A DNA stretch of 64,000 bases from assembly GCF_022440805.1 (NCBI RefSeq), contig NZ_JAKNTK010000001.1, positions 1,426,001 to 1,490,000 on the forward strand. The letters are read 5' to 3'. The DNA is from Holdemania massiliensis (lineage in GTDB: Bacteria; Bacillota_I; Bacilli_A; Erysipelotrichales; Erysipelotrichaceae). This document shows positions 7,140 through 15,299 of this stretch, piece by piece. Both the position numbers and the translations under genes were made by a program. Every line of letters begins with the position of its first letter. The first letter of the stretch is position 1. A model generated the notes under the pieces. The model was not told the DNA's origin, did not search any database, and saw only the letters and a list, made by a program, of their open reading frames with translations.

Positions 7140-9095
7140 ATGGAAAAATTTGAATTGAACGACTTTAGAAAACTCCGCGGCTTAAGCGATGTGACATTTT
7201 CTCCGGACGGACAGCACATTGCCGTCGTCGTCAAATCCTGCAATGATCAGGATGGCTATGATTTTACGATCTGGGCTCGCTCTCAGGGCGGGGAATTCCG
7301 GCAGCTGACCAGTTTCGGTAAGGAAAGCAGCTATTTATGGGATGATGAAGAAACTCTGATGTTCTTATCCTTGCGGGATCCTTCAGACCAGAAGCGGGCT
7401 GAGGCTGGGGAAGAATTGACCGGAGCCTATCGTCTGAGTCTGAACGGCGGCGAAGCGGTCAAAGCCTTTACACTGCCGATTCAAGCTGGCAAGCTGGAAA
7501 AACTGGATGAAGGTTTATATCTGGTTACCGCCCGCTGCGATGCGACACTGCCGGACTATTATAAAATGAATGCCGAGGAACGCAAACAGGTCACTGAGGA
7601 TAAGAAAAAGAATGCAGAATTTCATGTGCTCGATGAAACGCCGTTCTGGTCTAATGGAACTCCGGGTTTTACCAGTAAGCTGCGCACCCGTTTATTTGTT
7701 TACGACGAGAAGAAAGACGAGCTGACCCCGTGCAGTGCCCCGCTGTTTCAGGTGGAAGCCAGCGCTGTGATCGGCCGGAAAATCTATTACTCCGGCTGTG
7801 AATATACATTGCGCACAAAATTGCAGAAGGATGTCTGGTGCTACGATCTTGATTCCGGCGAAAACCGTCAGGTCTACGCCAATGAAGGCTTTGGCAACCG
7901 CTCTCAGAATGTGGCGACGGACGGCAGCCGCGTGTTCTTCTGCGCCGCTAAGGGTGAAACCTGGGGACAGAACGAACATCCAAACTTCTATCAGCTGGAT
8001 CCGCAGACTGGCAGCTTGGCGCTGCTGGCTGAGGCAGATCTGTCCTATTATACGTCCAAGCCAAAAGAAGGCGCGCTGTGGATCAACGGCAGTGACCGGA
8101 TTTCCAATAATCTGTTCTGCTTTACCGCGGAAAATGAACTGAAAAAAATGACGGACTGGATCGGCGATATCGGCAGCTTCGATATCTTTGGCGATCAGGC
8201 CGTCATCAGCGGCAAGCAGGGACTTGATTTTGACGAAGTCTGGACGTTTGATTTAAAAACTGGGCAAGCCTCTTGCATCAGTGATTTCAACCGTAGTTTC
8301 CTGAAGGAAAAAGCGGTCAGCGAATGCGAACCGCTGACAATTGCCAGTCACGATTGGGAAGTTGACGGCTGGATCATGAAGCCGGCTGATTTTGATCCCA
8401 ATAAAACCTATCCGGCAATTCTGACGATTCACGGCGGACCGAAGGGGGCGTATCATGGAACCTTCGGCATCGATATGCAGACCTGGGCCTCGGCAGGATA
8501 TTTCGTCTTCTTCTGCAATCCGATCGGTTCTGACGGCCGCGGCAACGAATTTGCAGAAATCCGTGAAAAGCACGGTACAGTCGATTACGAGGACATCATG
8601 AACTTTACCGATGAAGTGCTTAAGCGCTATCCGCAAATCGATCCGCAGCGAATGGGTGTGACGGGAATTTCCTACGGCGGGTATATGACCAACTGGATCA
8701 TCGGGCATACGGACCGGTTTAAAGCAGCATCCAGCCAATGCTCTGTGGTGAACTGGGTGTCGATGTATGGCGTGTCCGATATCAGTATGGAATTTGTTCC
8801 CGATCAGATGGGCGGCTCGATCTTTGAAAAGACGCAGACCTATTGGGATCGCTCTCCGCTTAAATACGCCTGCAATGCTGTAACACCGACCCTGTTTATT
8901 CAGCCGCTGGCCGATTTCCGCTGCCATCTCTCAGATGGCTTACAGATGGTGACGGCCTTAATGGATAAGGGTGTTGAAACCCGTGTCGTCTGCTTTGACG
9001 GCGATCACCATGGTCTGAATCATTTCGGCAAGCCTTCGCATCGCGAACGTTCGTATTCTGAAACGCTGAACTGGATGGACAGCCATCTGAAATAA
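7140..9095 (+). CDS. S9 family peptidase (acylaminoacyl/prolyl-oligopeptidase type)
   Basis: Cytosolic serine peptidase of 651 aa that trims short peptides, often from a blocked or dipeptide N-terminus. The N-terminal ~380 residues are repeat-rich as in a beta-propeller gate. The C-terminal alpha/beta-hydrolase domain holds the nucleophile in GISYGGYM (Ser511), the acid in PLADFRC (Asp592) and His624 in DGDHHGL. The oxyanion segment HGGPKG is present. No signal peptide. Start has a near-perfect AGAAGGAGATA site, and the gene stands alone between its own promoter and terminator. The sequence does not separate acylaminoacyl peptidase from dipeptidyl peptidase. Confidence 0.93.
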   Translation: MEKFELNDFRKLRGLSDVTFSPDGQHIAVVVKSCNDQDGYDFTIWARSQGGEFRQLTSFGKESSYLWDDEETLMFLSLRDPSDQKRAEAGEELTGAYRLSLNGGEAVKAFTLPIQAGKLEKLDEGLYLVTARCDATLPDYYKMNAEERKQVTEDKKKNAEFHVLDETPFWSNGTPGFTSKLRTRLFVYDEKKDELTPCSAPLFQVEASAVIGRKIYYSGCEYTLRTKLQKDVWCYDLDSGENRQVYANEGFGNRSQNVATDGSRVFFCAAKGETWGQNEHPNFYQLDPQTGSLALLAEADLSYYTSKPKEGALWINGSDRISNNLFCFTAENELKKMTDWIGDIGSFDIFGDQAVISGKQGLDFDEVWTFDLKTGQASCISDFNRSFLKEKAVSECEPLTIASHDWEVDGWIMKPADFDPNKTYPAILTIHGGPKGAYHGTFGIDMQTWASAGYFVFFCNPIGSDGRGNEFAEIREKHGTVDYEDIMNFTDEVLKRYPQIDPQRMGVTGISYGGYMTNWIIGHTDRFKAASSQCSVVNWVSMYGVSDISMEFVPDQMGGSIFEKTQTYWDRSPLKYACNAVTPTLFIQPLADFRCHLSDGLQMVTALMDKGVETRVVCFDGDHHGLNHFGKPSHRERSYSETLNWMDSHLK

Positions 9096-9104
9096 GTCTG
9101 CCTG

Positions 9105-9135
9105 AACCGCACATCTTTCGTGTGCGGTTTTTTCG
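9105..9135 (+). terminator. Terminator of the S9 peptidase gene
   Basis: AACCGCACA-TCTTTCG-TGTGCGGTT stem followed by a T run. Confidence 0.9.
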
Positions 9136-9250
9136 TTAGCTATCTTTTTCAGGACTTGAAAAAGAAAGAAAGGCAAAAGAAGAAATGACTCTTTTCTGTT
9201 TAATCCATAGATCAGCGAAAAACGAAAAGATCAAAACCCATTTGGAAACG

Positions 9251-9279
9251 TTGTGCAAGCTGCAGAAACCGCGTATAAT
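9251..9279 (+). promoter_or_regulatory. Promoter with no protein gene behind it
   Basis: TTGTGC (9251-9256), 17-base spacer, perfect TATAAT (9274-9279). No translatable frame starts downstream for more than 300 bases. Confidence 0.6.
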
Positions 9280-9285
9280 TACGCA

Positions 9286-9515
9286 AATGAAAGAATGATT
9301 ATTTCTGTGACGCAGGGAAGCGCTGCTTTTTCATTCAGTCTGTCAAACTTAAGCTGAGAGCCGTTCAGCGATTGGCGTGCCGCGGCATCGCAGCCTACTG
9401 AATTAAAAGATCTGAATAAATGTCGGTCTGATAAGAAGTCATCTCGGTTATCGGACGTGAGTACACCTCTGCTGGACCTGGACGCAAGAATCATCCGGCA
9501 TCATTTTCTTGGTAA
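9286..9515 (+). ncRNA. Candidate structured non-coding RNA
   Basis: Begins about 7 bases after the promoter at 9251-9279. Several local hairpins are visible: GCTGA/TCAGC near 9353-9369, TGCC/GGCA in a GC-rich block near 9375-9390, a nine-pair stem GTCTGATAA (9426-9434) with TTATCGGAC (9448-9456), and CAAGAA/TTCTTG near 9485-9511 at the 3' end. No ribosome site or plausible reading frame. I could not match it to 6S, SRP, RNase P or tmRNA. It may instead be a long leader for the HTH gene at 9622. Confidence 0.35.
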
Positions 9516-9621
9516 AAATACAAAATTTTAAACTTTTTTAACCATTTTGAGAGGAACTTTGTAATTTTCCGCAATATTAATAATAGGAAGATAAAATTCC
9601 AAAGAAAGGTAGGGTTTACAA

Positions 9622-9885
9622 ATGCACAAGAAAAACATCACAGAGAAAGACTGGACGATCAAACTGCTGGAGGAGGTCATGCGTCAGACTGGTATGGATG
9701 AAGCTGAGCTGTGCTGCAAGGCTCGGCAGTCTTCTGATTGGCTGACACGGCTGAAAAGCAGGGAGGAGGAAGCGACACTGCAGGATTGCTTTGCGCTGGC
9801 GAGCGCTTTGGGACTGTCTTTACATGAATTTTTTATTCGGTTTGATGAAGATGAAAGGAATAAAACAAGTCAGACGACAAAATAG
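9622..9885 (+). CDS. Small Xre-like helix-turn-helix protein
   Basis: 87 aa. The stretch from residue 10 to 75 follows the Cro/C1 HTH pattern (LLEEVMRQTGMDEAELC, then an S-x-x-L-T recognition-helix position, then LGLSLHEFF), though the recognition helix is divergent. No effector domain. AAAGGTAGGG precedes the ATG with normal spacing. Downstream lies a strong bidirectional terminator. It resembles the small HTH proteins at 13.8 and 40.9 kb in size and in the LSLHEFF/ITLAEFF ending. Likely a DNA-binding regulator; target unknown. Confidence 0.6.
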   Translation: MHKKNITEKDWTIKLLEEVMRQTGMDEAELCCKARQSSDWLTRLKSREEEATLQDCFALASALGLSLHEFFIRFDEDERNKTSQTTK

Positions 9886-9982
9886 TATTTATTTCTGAAA
9901 GCTTAAAGGATTAAAAACCGTTGGATTCTTCGATAAAACCGGATTTGGATTTGGCCTAAGGTTTTTGAAGCGGGCATCAGAA

Positions 9983-10019
9983 ACTAAAAAAGTGACGACT
10001 GTCACTTTTTTAGTCTTTT
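9983..10019. terminator. Strong bidirectional terminator
   Basis: Perfect 14-pair stem: left arm 9983-9996, GACT loop, right arm 10001-10014, with A and T tracts on the flanks. Confidence 0.85.
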
Positions 10020-10032
10020 CTCTATGTAAAAA

Positions 10033-10058
10033 AATAACAATTATTGTAATTTGTTATT
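10033..10058. promoter_or_regulatory. Palindromic operator candidate plus promoter
   Basis: Perfect inverted repeat AATAACAA - 10 bases - TTGTTATT. Its right arm overlaps a weak -35 (TTTCCA, 10057-10062), which sits 17 bases before TATAAT (10080-10085). The position suits a repressor site for the gene at 10122. Confidence 0.45.
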
Positions 10059-10121
10059 TCCAATTAATTCGGTAACTGATATAATTTATCTGGCGTTAAT
10101 TATAATTAAAGGAGTAATGGA

Positions 10122-10829
10122 ATGGGAGCTAAAATTGCAGATTACAAATCGCTGATTGACAACCTGAAAACGGAAGCGGTTCAGGCCGGTGATGCTTATT
10201 TGGAATGCTCAGCAAAAGAATTGATGGGTAAGCTAAATGAAGGCAATGCGACGCTGATTACCTGCTGCAGCGCAATGCGTCAGTGCATGCTCAGCGGAGA
10301 CGAGATGATCGTTGCGCCGACCGGGAAGAAAAACGTCAGTACCAAGATGAAGATTCGTTATTACCTGAATGACCTTGAAACACGCGAAAGTGCCTATGTC
10401 CCGAAAAAGCGCGGCCGTAAAACGGGTTCTACGTTAAAGAAAACCCCAGGTCTTAAGCGCAATCCGAAGACAGGAAAGATGGAGGCCAAGTTTAACAAAG
10501 CGTACATGACGCAGTCCCTGCAGAATTGGCTGGATAAGAAAAAGCTGACTTATGAAGAACTGGAAGACGCTTATCTTGTCGATACACCGGAAGGAAAATG
10601 GCTGATTGAAGTGGATTATGAAAAGCGCGGAAAGAAGCAGACATTTAATTCCAAAATGTATTCGCTGATTAAACGAATGGATCCCGATATTGCTAAGTAT
10701 TCAATTCTGATGGAATCCAAGATCTCTTCCAAACAGGAATGGAAACAACTGAGCGACTATATGAAAAGCCGGCTTCATATTTCCCTGATTTTTGTAAATC
10801 ATCAGGGGAAAGTAAAAGAATACCGCTGA
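10122..10829 (+). CDS. Uncharacterised basic protein with an AT-hook-like motif
   Basis: 235 aa, lysine-rich, no signal or membrane segment. Residues 94-102 read PKKRGRKTG, which matches the R-G-R core of AT-hook DNA-binding motifs, inside a longer basic linker (about 90-125). The N-terminal ~60 residues look helical; the C-terminal ~110 residues are mixed and end near VNHQGKVKEY. I do not recognise the family. A nucleic-acid-binding or nucleoid role is possible from composition only. AAAGGAG precedes the ATG with good spacing. It has its own promoter, a palindrome and a terminator, so it is an independently controlled unit. Confidence 0.7.
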   Translation: MGAKIADYKSLIDNLKTEAVQAGDAYLECSAKELMGKLNEGNATLITCCSAMRQCMLSGDEMIVAPTGKKNVSTKMKIRYYLNDLETRESAYVPKKRGRKTGSTLKKTPGLKRNPKTGKMEAKFNKAYMTQSLQNWLDKKKLTYEELEDAYLVDTPEGKWLIEVDYEKRGKKQTFNSKMYSLIKRMDPDIAKYSILMESKISSKQEWKQLSDYMKSRLHISLIFVNHQGKVKEYR

Positions 10830-10848
10830 CAGAACTGATCTTAAAACT

Positions 10849-10875
10849 AACGGAGAACCTACATTCTCCGTTTTA
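10849..10875 (+). terminator. Terminator of the AT-hook-like gene
   Basis: AACGGAGAA - CCTACA - TTCTCCGTT with a following T tract; the reverse strand is less T-rich. Confidence 0.8.
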
Positions 10876-10889
10876 TAATATCATGGATA

Positions 10890-11576
10890 TCACTGTTTAT
10901 CGTTTTGATGGGCTTTGCTGTTTATCCATTGGTCTGCCGAATAGTACAGCATCACTAAGGTGATACTCAACAAGATTCCGCCTAGAATGTCAGTGATCCA
11001 ATGCACACCCGATAAAATTCGTCCGATGACCATTAATCCTGCATAGATACCACACAAAACATTGATTATGGATCTTAAATTTTTATGTGAAATCAAGCGC
11101 TGAAACTGTAGAATCGCCGTAGGGATAATGCACATCATCAACATTGTCGTCGAGGATGGATAAGAGGCTTCTAAAACACCTTCGATTAAAACAGGTCTAT
11201 AATTGACAACGAAAAACTCAAAAAAGAGATATACTGAAAATACAAGAACATAAAACCCGCCTAAGATCAGAATGCTGCTGTCTACACGCCGCAGACTTTT
11301 TATTTTTAGAAGCTGGACGAGTCCTGTAATGGCAAAGCCCGGCACAATAAGCAGGACAGGGATACTCAGCCAGTCGGTTATATCATACAAGCCCATATTC
11401 GTACCCAACAGCGTATGGAAATATTGATTCATTCCTGCAAAACCGACAACTGAACCTTGCGGTCCGATGGGACGCACATCGATCAACATGATCGACAGGG
11501 TGTAGACGAGGGATAAAACCAGCAGACCTAAAGTGATGCTAAAATAAGTTTGAATTTTTTTCTTTTCTTCTTTCAT
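10890..11576 (-). CDS. PAP2-like membrane phosphatase with an altered signature
   Basis: 228 aa with about six hydrophobic spans. Acid phosphatase/PAP2 landmarks are in order: NYRP (for K-x6-RP), YPSSTT where the family has PSGH, and GRILSGVHWITDILGG (for S-R-x5-H-x3-D). The nucleophile-like histidine and aspartate of the last motif are kept, but the histidine of PSGH is replaced by threonine, so activity is uncertain. Start at the inner ATG has AAAGGAG 6 bases upstream. It lies 100 bases downstream of the HTH-membrane gene on the same strand and may be its target. Confidence 0.75.
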   Translation of the reverse strand: MKEEKKKIQTYFSITLGLLVLSLVYTLSIMLIDVRPIGPQGSVVGFAGMNQYFHTLLGTNMGLYDITDWLSIPVLLIVPGFAITGLVQLLKIKSLRRVDSSILILGGFYVLVFSVYLFFEFFVVNYRPVLIEGVLEASYPSSTTMLMMCIIPTAILQFQRLISHKNLRSIINVLCGIYAGLMVIGRILSGVHWITDILGGILLSITLVMLYYSADQWINSKAHQNDKQ

Positions 11577-11675
11577 TTTTTGCTCCTTTGTATTTGGCTT
11601 TCGCCTGATCACACTCTAGCTTTAGAGGACAGAAAATGAAAGAACTTGAACGTCACCTCGCTGACACGTTTCGTG

Positions 11676-12281
11676 TCATGGACGTTTTAATAGTAAAATC
11701 TCCTTGATGACCAGCTGAACAAAGGTAAAAAAGGCGGCATAAGGTTCAAGGGTTGCAATAAAGATAACAACACTCAGGGAAGTCAAGATCATCGATAAGC
11801 TTGTCTTTGCTTTTGTCCAAAGAGGAAAGGAGCAGTTTTGTAAGGCTAATTCGGCAATGCCGCAGGCAACGATAAAAAAAATAATTGCAAGGAATGCAGT
11901 TTTGATAAACAATGGGGTGTCCTGCAAGGATAACAAAGACACCTGTCGAATTATATCGCCGTCCTGCTGTCCAAACAGCGGAATAAAAAGCAACATGCCC
12001 GCCGAACAATCGATCAACCCCAACATTAAATCACGCATATGCTGCGTTTTTTGATGACTGTCTTTCTCCGCAATAGAAATCAGTTCCCGATTGGAAAGCA
12101 GCTCATCGATCGTGATACCGAAAAATTCAGCTATCGCTTTTAATGATTCAATGCTTGGATAGCCGCGTCCTGATTCCCATTTTGAAATCGCTGTCCGCGA
12201 AACAAACAGGATTTCAGAGAGTTCTTCCTGCGTTAAATTTTTTTGTTTTCTAAGCTCCTGCAGCTTTTGGTAAAATTCCAT
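11676..12281 (-). CDS. Xre-family regulator with C-terminal membrane segments
   Basis: 201 aa. Residues 1-65 are a clear Cro/C1 helix-turn-helix (NLTQEELSEILFVSRTAISK, then WESGRGYPSIESL and FGITIDELL). The rest has three or four hydrophobic spans. This HTH-plus-membrane layout is common in Firmicutes regulators that sense envelope state or antimicrobial peptides. ATG 12281 is preceded by GAGAGGA; an upstream in-frame TTG is unlikely. Followed on the same strand by the PAP2-like gene. Target unknown. Confidence 0.85.
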   Translation of the reverse strand: MEFYQKLQELRKQKNLTQEELSEILFVSRTAISKWESGRGYPSIESLKAIAEFFGITIDELLSNRELISIAEKDSHQKTQHMRDLMLGLIDCSAGMLLFIPLFGQQDGDIIRQVSLLSLQDTPLFIKTAFLAIIFFIVACGIAELALQNCSFPLWTKAKTSLSMILTSLSVVIFIATLEPYAAFFTFVQLVIKEILLLKRP

Positions 12282-12466
12282 GAGCGATGATCCTCTCTTC
12301 AATATGTTTTCATTTTACCAAAAGGATCGAGATTTTTATAGTCAGTCTTTCAAATTGCAGAGTGGGTCAGATCATGGGGGCGCCTGATGCCCAGGAGAAC
12401 TGAATCCTGCTGAAAAAGCTTTGCGTCAGTTTGATGTAAATCTTTTGAAAATATGAGTGAAAGGTA

Positions 12467-12495
12467 TTGCTTTCAGTCTGAAAGTCATGTAAACT
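12467..12495 (+). promoter_or_regulatory. Promoter of the aro leader transcript
   Basis: TTGCTT (12467-12472), 17 bases, TAAACT (12490-12495). Transcription would begin near 12502, at the leader peptide's own ribosome site. Confidence 0.7.
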
Positions 12496-12516
12496 AATTG
12501 CGAGGAGTGATATTCC

Positions 12517-12564
12517 ATGTTAAAGATCAAATTGAACCACTCTTATTATTATTATTATCGATAG
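12517..12564 (+). CDS. Tyrosine-rich leader peptide (attenuation)
   Basis: A 15-codon frame encoding MLKIKLNHSYYYYYR with five consecutive TAT tyrosine codons (12544-12558) and a TAG stop. GAGGAGTG lies 7 bases upstream of the ATG. It sits between a promoter and an intrinsic terminator immediately ahead of the first enzyme of aromatic amino-acid synthesis. This is the classic layout for ribosome-mediated attenuation, where stalling at Tyr codons when charged Tyr-tRNA is scarce lets transcription continue. The reading frame, codon run and ribosome site are seen; regulation is inferred. Confidence 0.85.
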   Translation: MLKIKLNHSYYYYYR

Positions 12565-12652
12565 ACCAATGTAACCAAAGATTCTTTGGAATTTTCGCGT
12601 TATATTGGTTCAACAAAACATCAAAGTGAGTTTGATGTTTTTTATTTTTTAA
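12565..12652 (+). promoter_or_regulatory. Attenuator: alternative hairpins and leader terminator
   Basis: Terminator: AACATCAAA (12617-12625), GTGAG loop, TTTGATGTT (12631-12639), then a T-rich tract. Upstream hairpins: ACCAAT (12565-12570) with ATTGGT (12604-12609), enclosing CCAAAG (12575-12580) with CTTTGG (12584-12589). CTTTGG can instead pair with TCAAAG (12621-12626) of the terminator's left arm (one G-U pair), a candidate antiterminator. A ribosome stalled on the Tyr codons would cover about 12565-12572. Confidence 0.7.
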
Positions 12653-12673
12653 CGGAAGAAGAGGAGAAAACGT

Positions 12674-13690
12674 ATGATTTTAACCGTAAAAAAAGACTGT
12701 GACCGCAACGAACTGCAGCGGCTGATGAATCAGCTGGAGAAAAAAGGCCTGGAACTCAATTTCAGCGAAGGAGCGAATTATATCGTCTTAGGCTTGGTCG
12801 GCGATACGACGGCACTGGACGTCGACTGGCTGAAAAGCTTTACCTGTGTAAAAGAAGTAACGCGGGTTCAGGCGCCATATAAGAAAGCCAATCGTTTGTT
12901 TCACCCGGAAGATTCCATCATCGACGTCAGCGGCATAAAGGTCGGCGGTCATGAAAAAATCGTGGTCATCGGCGGCCCCTGTTCGGTTGAGGGTGAACAG
13001 ATCATCTGTGATATCGCTCAAGAGGTCAAAGCTGCCGGCGGCGTGATGCTGCGGGGTGGGGCATACAAGCCGAGAACCTCGCCATATGCGTTTCAGGGGA
13101 TGGGGACTGAAGGTATTCTGGCGATGGTCAAAGCCCGGGAAAAGACCGGTCTGCCGATTGTCAGCGAATTGATGAGTGCGGATAAGATTGATGAATTTGT
13201 CGAGCATGTCGATCTGATTCAGGTTGGGGCGCGCAACATGCAGAACTTCGATCTGTTAAAAGCACTGGGAAAAGTCGATAAGCCGGTGCTGTTAAAGCGC
13301 GGGTTGGCGAACACGATTGAGGAATGGATCATGGCGGCGGAATACATCATGGCCGGCGGCAATAAGAACGTGATCCTGTGCGAACGCGGGATCCGGACCT
13401 TTGAGAAATACACCCGCAACACGTTGGATCTGAGCGTTGTACCGATCATCAAGGAACGGACGCATCTGCCGATTATCATCGACCCTTCGCATGCGACTGG
13501 AGACTGGAAGCTAGTCGAAGCGATGTCGCTGGCAGCCATCGCGGCGGGCGCGGATGGTCTGATCATCGAAGTCCATTCCTGCCCGGAATGCGCGTGGAGC
13601 GATGGGGCACAGTCATTGAAGCCGGCGAAGTTTGCTTCGCTGATTGAAAAAGGTCGCGCGATTGCCCAGGTTATCGGCCGCGAGCTGTAA
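12674..13690 (+). CDS. aroF: 3-deoxy-7-phosphoheptulonate (DAHP) synthase, type I-beta with N-terminal regulatory domain
   Basis: Condenses phosphoenolpyruvate and erythrose-4-phosphate, the first step of the shikimate pathway. 338 aa: residues 1-70 form the ferredoxin-like domain that in Thermotoga-type enzymes binds Tyr/Phe for feedback inhibition. The catalytic barrel starts near IGGPCSVEG (Gly100-Gly106) and includes GGAYKPRTSPYAFQG, QVGARNMQN, LLKRG and IIDPSHATG, all PEP/metal-site motifs. The start has a purine-rich GGAAGAAGAGG upstream. With the Tyr leader this enzyme would be controlled at two levels, attenuation and allostery. No other aro genes lie nearby. Confidence 0.96.
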   Translation: MILTVKKDCDRNELQRLMNQLEKKGLELNFSEGANYIVLGLVGDTTALDVDWLKSFTCVKEVTRVQAPYKKANRLFHPEDSIIDVSGIKVGGHEKIVVIGGPCSVEGEQIICDIAQEVKAAGGVMLRGGAYKPRTSPYAFQGMGTEGILAMVKAREKTGLPIVSELMSADKIDEFVEHVDLIQVGARNMQNFDLLKALGKVDKPVLLKRGLANTIEEWIMAAEYIMAGGNKNVILCERGIRTFEKYTRNTLDLSVVPIIKERTHLPIIIDPSHATGDWKLVEAMSLAAIAAGADGLIIEVHSCPECAWSDGAQSLKPAKFASLIEKGRAIAQVIGREL

Positions 13691-13712
13691 GCAAAGAGCG
13701 TCAAAACCAAAT

Positions 13713-13753
13713 AAAAAGCTGTTTCCATCCGAATGAGGAAGCAGCTTTTTTCA
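13713..13753. terminator. Bidirectional terminator between aroF and the HTH gene
   Basis: AAAAGCTGTTTCC ... GGAAGCAGCTTTT stem followed by a T run on the plus strand; the A-rich left flank also serves the convergent minus gene. Confidence 0.8.
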
Positions 13754-13757
13754 TTCT

Positions 13758-14021
13758 TTATTTCTTTTCCTTTGGCGTTGGTTTAGTCTTCAAGCCGGTA
13801 AAATCATCGGTATCGAAAAACTCTGCCAAGGTGATGCCCAATCCATCACACAGCCGCTTAATCGTGGCAATCGTCGGAGAACTCGTCTCCCGATTCATCA
13901 GATTATTGACTGTCGACTGTGTCATCCCGCTGATTTGGGACAGCTGGTATAAGGACATTCCCCGTTCTTTGGCCAGCGCCTGAATTCTGAGCTTAATCGT
14001 ATGGGAAAGCTCGTTGCTCAT
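13758..14021 (-). CDS. Small Xre-family DNA-binding protein
   Basis: 87 aa, a single Cro/C1 domain: LRIQALAKERGMSLYQLSQI, SGMTQSTVNNLM as the recognition helix, and LCDGLGITLAEFF at the end. Start chosen at the second ATG (14021), 8 bases after AAGGAG. The protein at 40919 shares the same plan and the ITLAEFF ending, so they are paralogue-like. No target is evident; it is convergent with aroF. Confidence 0.88.
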   Translation of the reverse strand: MSNELSHTIKLRIQALAKERGMSLYQLSQISGMTQSTVNNLMNRETSSPTIATIKRLCDGLGITLAEFFDTDDFTGLKTKPTPKEKK

Positions 14022-14113
14022 CTTCATCTCTCCTTTTTCCTATCAATCAATTCTTCCGTTTTTATTTTACCAGAAAAGCCGTTCAGTGGACAGTATTTCA
14101 TGCGAAAAAGTGA

Positions 14114-15034
14114 TTAACAGGCTGACTTTGCGGAATCAGCCAGCTGCAGGATTTCCTTTAAGCCTCCCTCAGCATGCGGTCCCAGCGTCATCGCGGTCAG
14201 CGCGCCGCAGGCTGAAGCGATCTGCATGCACTCATCCAATGGTTTTCCCTGCAGCACGGAAGCGGCATAACCCGCAAAAAAAGCATCGCCGGCGCCGTTG
14301 GAATCGGCCAGCTGAATTGGCAACGCGGGAAAATGAGCCGTCCTGTGCGGAGTGATCAGCTGAGCACCCTTCGCACCACAGGTCACGACAATAGCCTGGC
14401 AGCGGTCCTGGAAATAAGCACTCAGCGGTTTGCCCAGCGTCTGTTTGAGCAGCTCCTGTTCTTCTTGATTCACTTTCAGATGCGTGCACAGCCGCATTGC
14501 TTTTTCAAGCAGCTGCGGATCGATCTGATCGCACAACGGCCCCGGATCGAAGAATAACTCTCGGCCCTGCCGGCAGAACTGCTGCAGGTAGGCAAGTGCA
14601 TTTTCACTGTCAGAACCATAGATCAAATACAAGCCGGTCAGGCAGCACGCCGAATATGCCAGATCAGGCACTCGGTCGGCCCTGAATGTTCCTTCACAGC
14701 CGCGATAAGTCATGAACGTCCGTTCCTTCTGATCATCCAGCAGGATCATGCAGAATCCGGTCTTCTGATCTTCAATGACAAACAACCCCTCGCTCTGCAA
14801 TGCGTTGCGCTGAAAAAAGGCGCGGACCTTTTCAATGGATTCAGCCCCGACCGCTGAATATAAAATCGGATCCAGTCCGAATTTTTTTAACGTAAATGCG
14901 GCATTGATCGGACAGCCGCCAATCCGTTCAAAAGTATCCTGAATCAGCGTGTCCTGCCCCTTGACAGGAAATTGCGATAACAGGCAATACCGGTCCAGAC
15001 ACAGGCCGCCCAACATTAAAACCGGGTTCTTCAT
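14114..15034 (-). CDS. PfkB-family carbohydrate kinase
   Basis: 306 aa ribokinase-fold sugar or nucleoside kinase. Seen: the N-terminal GGLCLDRY strand, FERIGGCPINAAFTLKKFG substrate region, and the ATP/anion-hole motif DSNGAGDAFFAGY (family consensus DTxGAGD, with Asp as base). GCGAGGAAATC precedes the ATG. It stands alone, divergent from the DUF1836 gene. Substrate cannot be told from sequence; fructokinase-like and nucleoside kinase-like alternatives remain. Confidence 0.88.
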   Translation of the reverse strand: MKNPVLMLGGLCLDRYCLLSQFPVKGQDTLIQDTFERIGGCPINAAFTLKKFGLDPILYSAVGAESIEKVRAFFQRNALQSEGLFVIEDQKTGFCMILLDDQKERTFMTYRGCEGTFRADRVPDLAYSACCLTGLYLIYGSDSENALAYLQQFCRQGRELFFDPGPLCDQIDPQLLEKAMRLCTHLKVNQEEQELLKQTLGKPLSAYFQDRCQAIVVTCGAKGAQLITPHRTAHFPALPIQLADSNGAGDAFFAGYAASVLQGKPLDECMQIASACGALTAMTLGPHAEGGLKEILQLADSAKSAC

Positions 15035-15299
15035 GGTTGATTTCCTCGCTTTATTCTTACTATAACGGATATATTATAGTGAACTCCCTCGGGAAAGTCT
15101 ATGAAACTAAGCAGGAAAACAACGAAATTTGTCAGCAGCACACCCCTGTTCTATGATAAAATAAAGACGTTGAAAATCCACAGCATCCCGATTCCGCTAA
15201 TGGAGTGCGATGGGCTGCTTGGAAATTTCCGCGTTCCGTTTTTATTTCAGATTTTATCAGAATGAAACTGAGACCGGAAGATCAAAGCGAGGTTATAAA

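Noticed and set aside
9279..9494. Minus-strand frame of 71 codons across the candidate ncRNA
   Set aside because: No ribosome site, overlaps the plus-strand promoter and hairpins.
12496..12660. T-box riboswitch ahead of aroF
   Set aside because: No GGTGGNACC core or stem I; the Tyr leader peptide explains the terminator instead.
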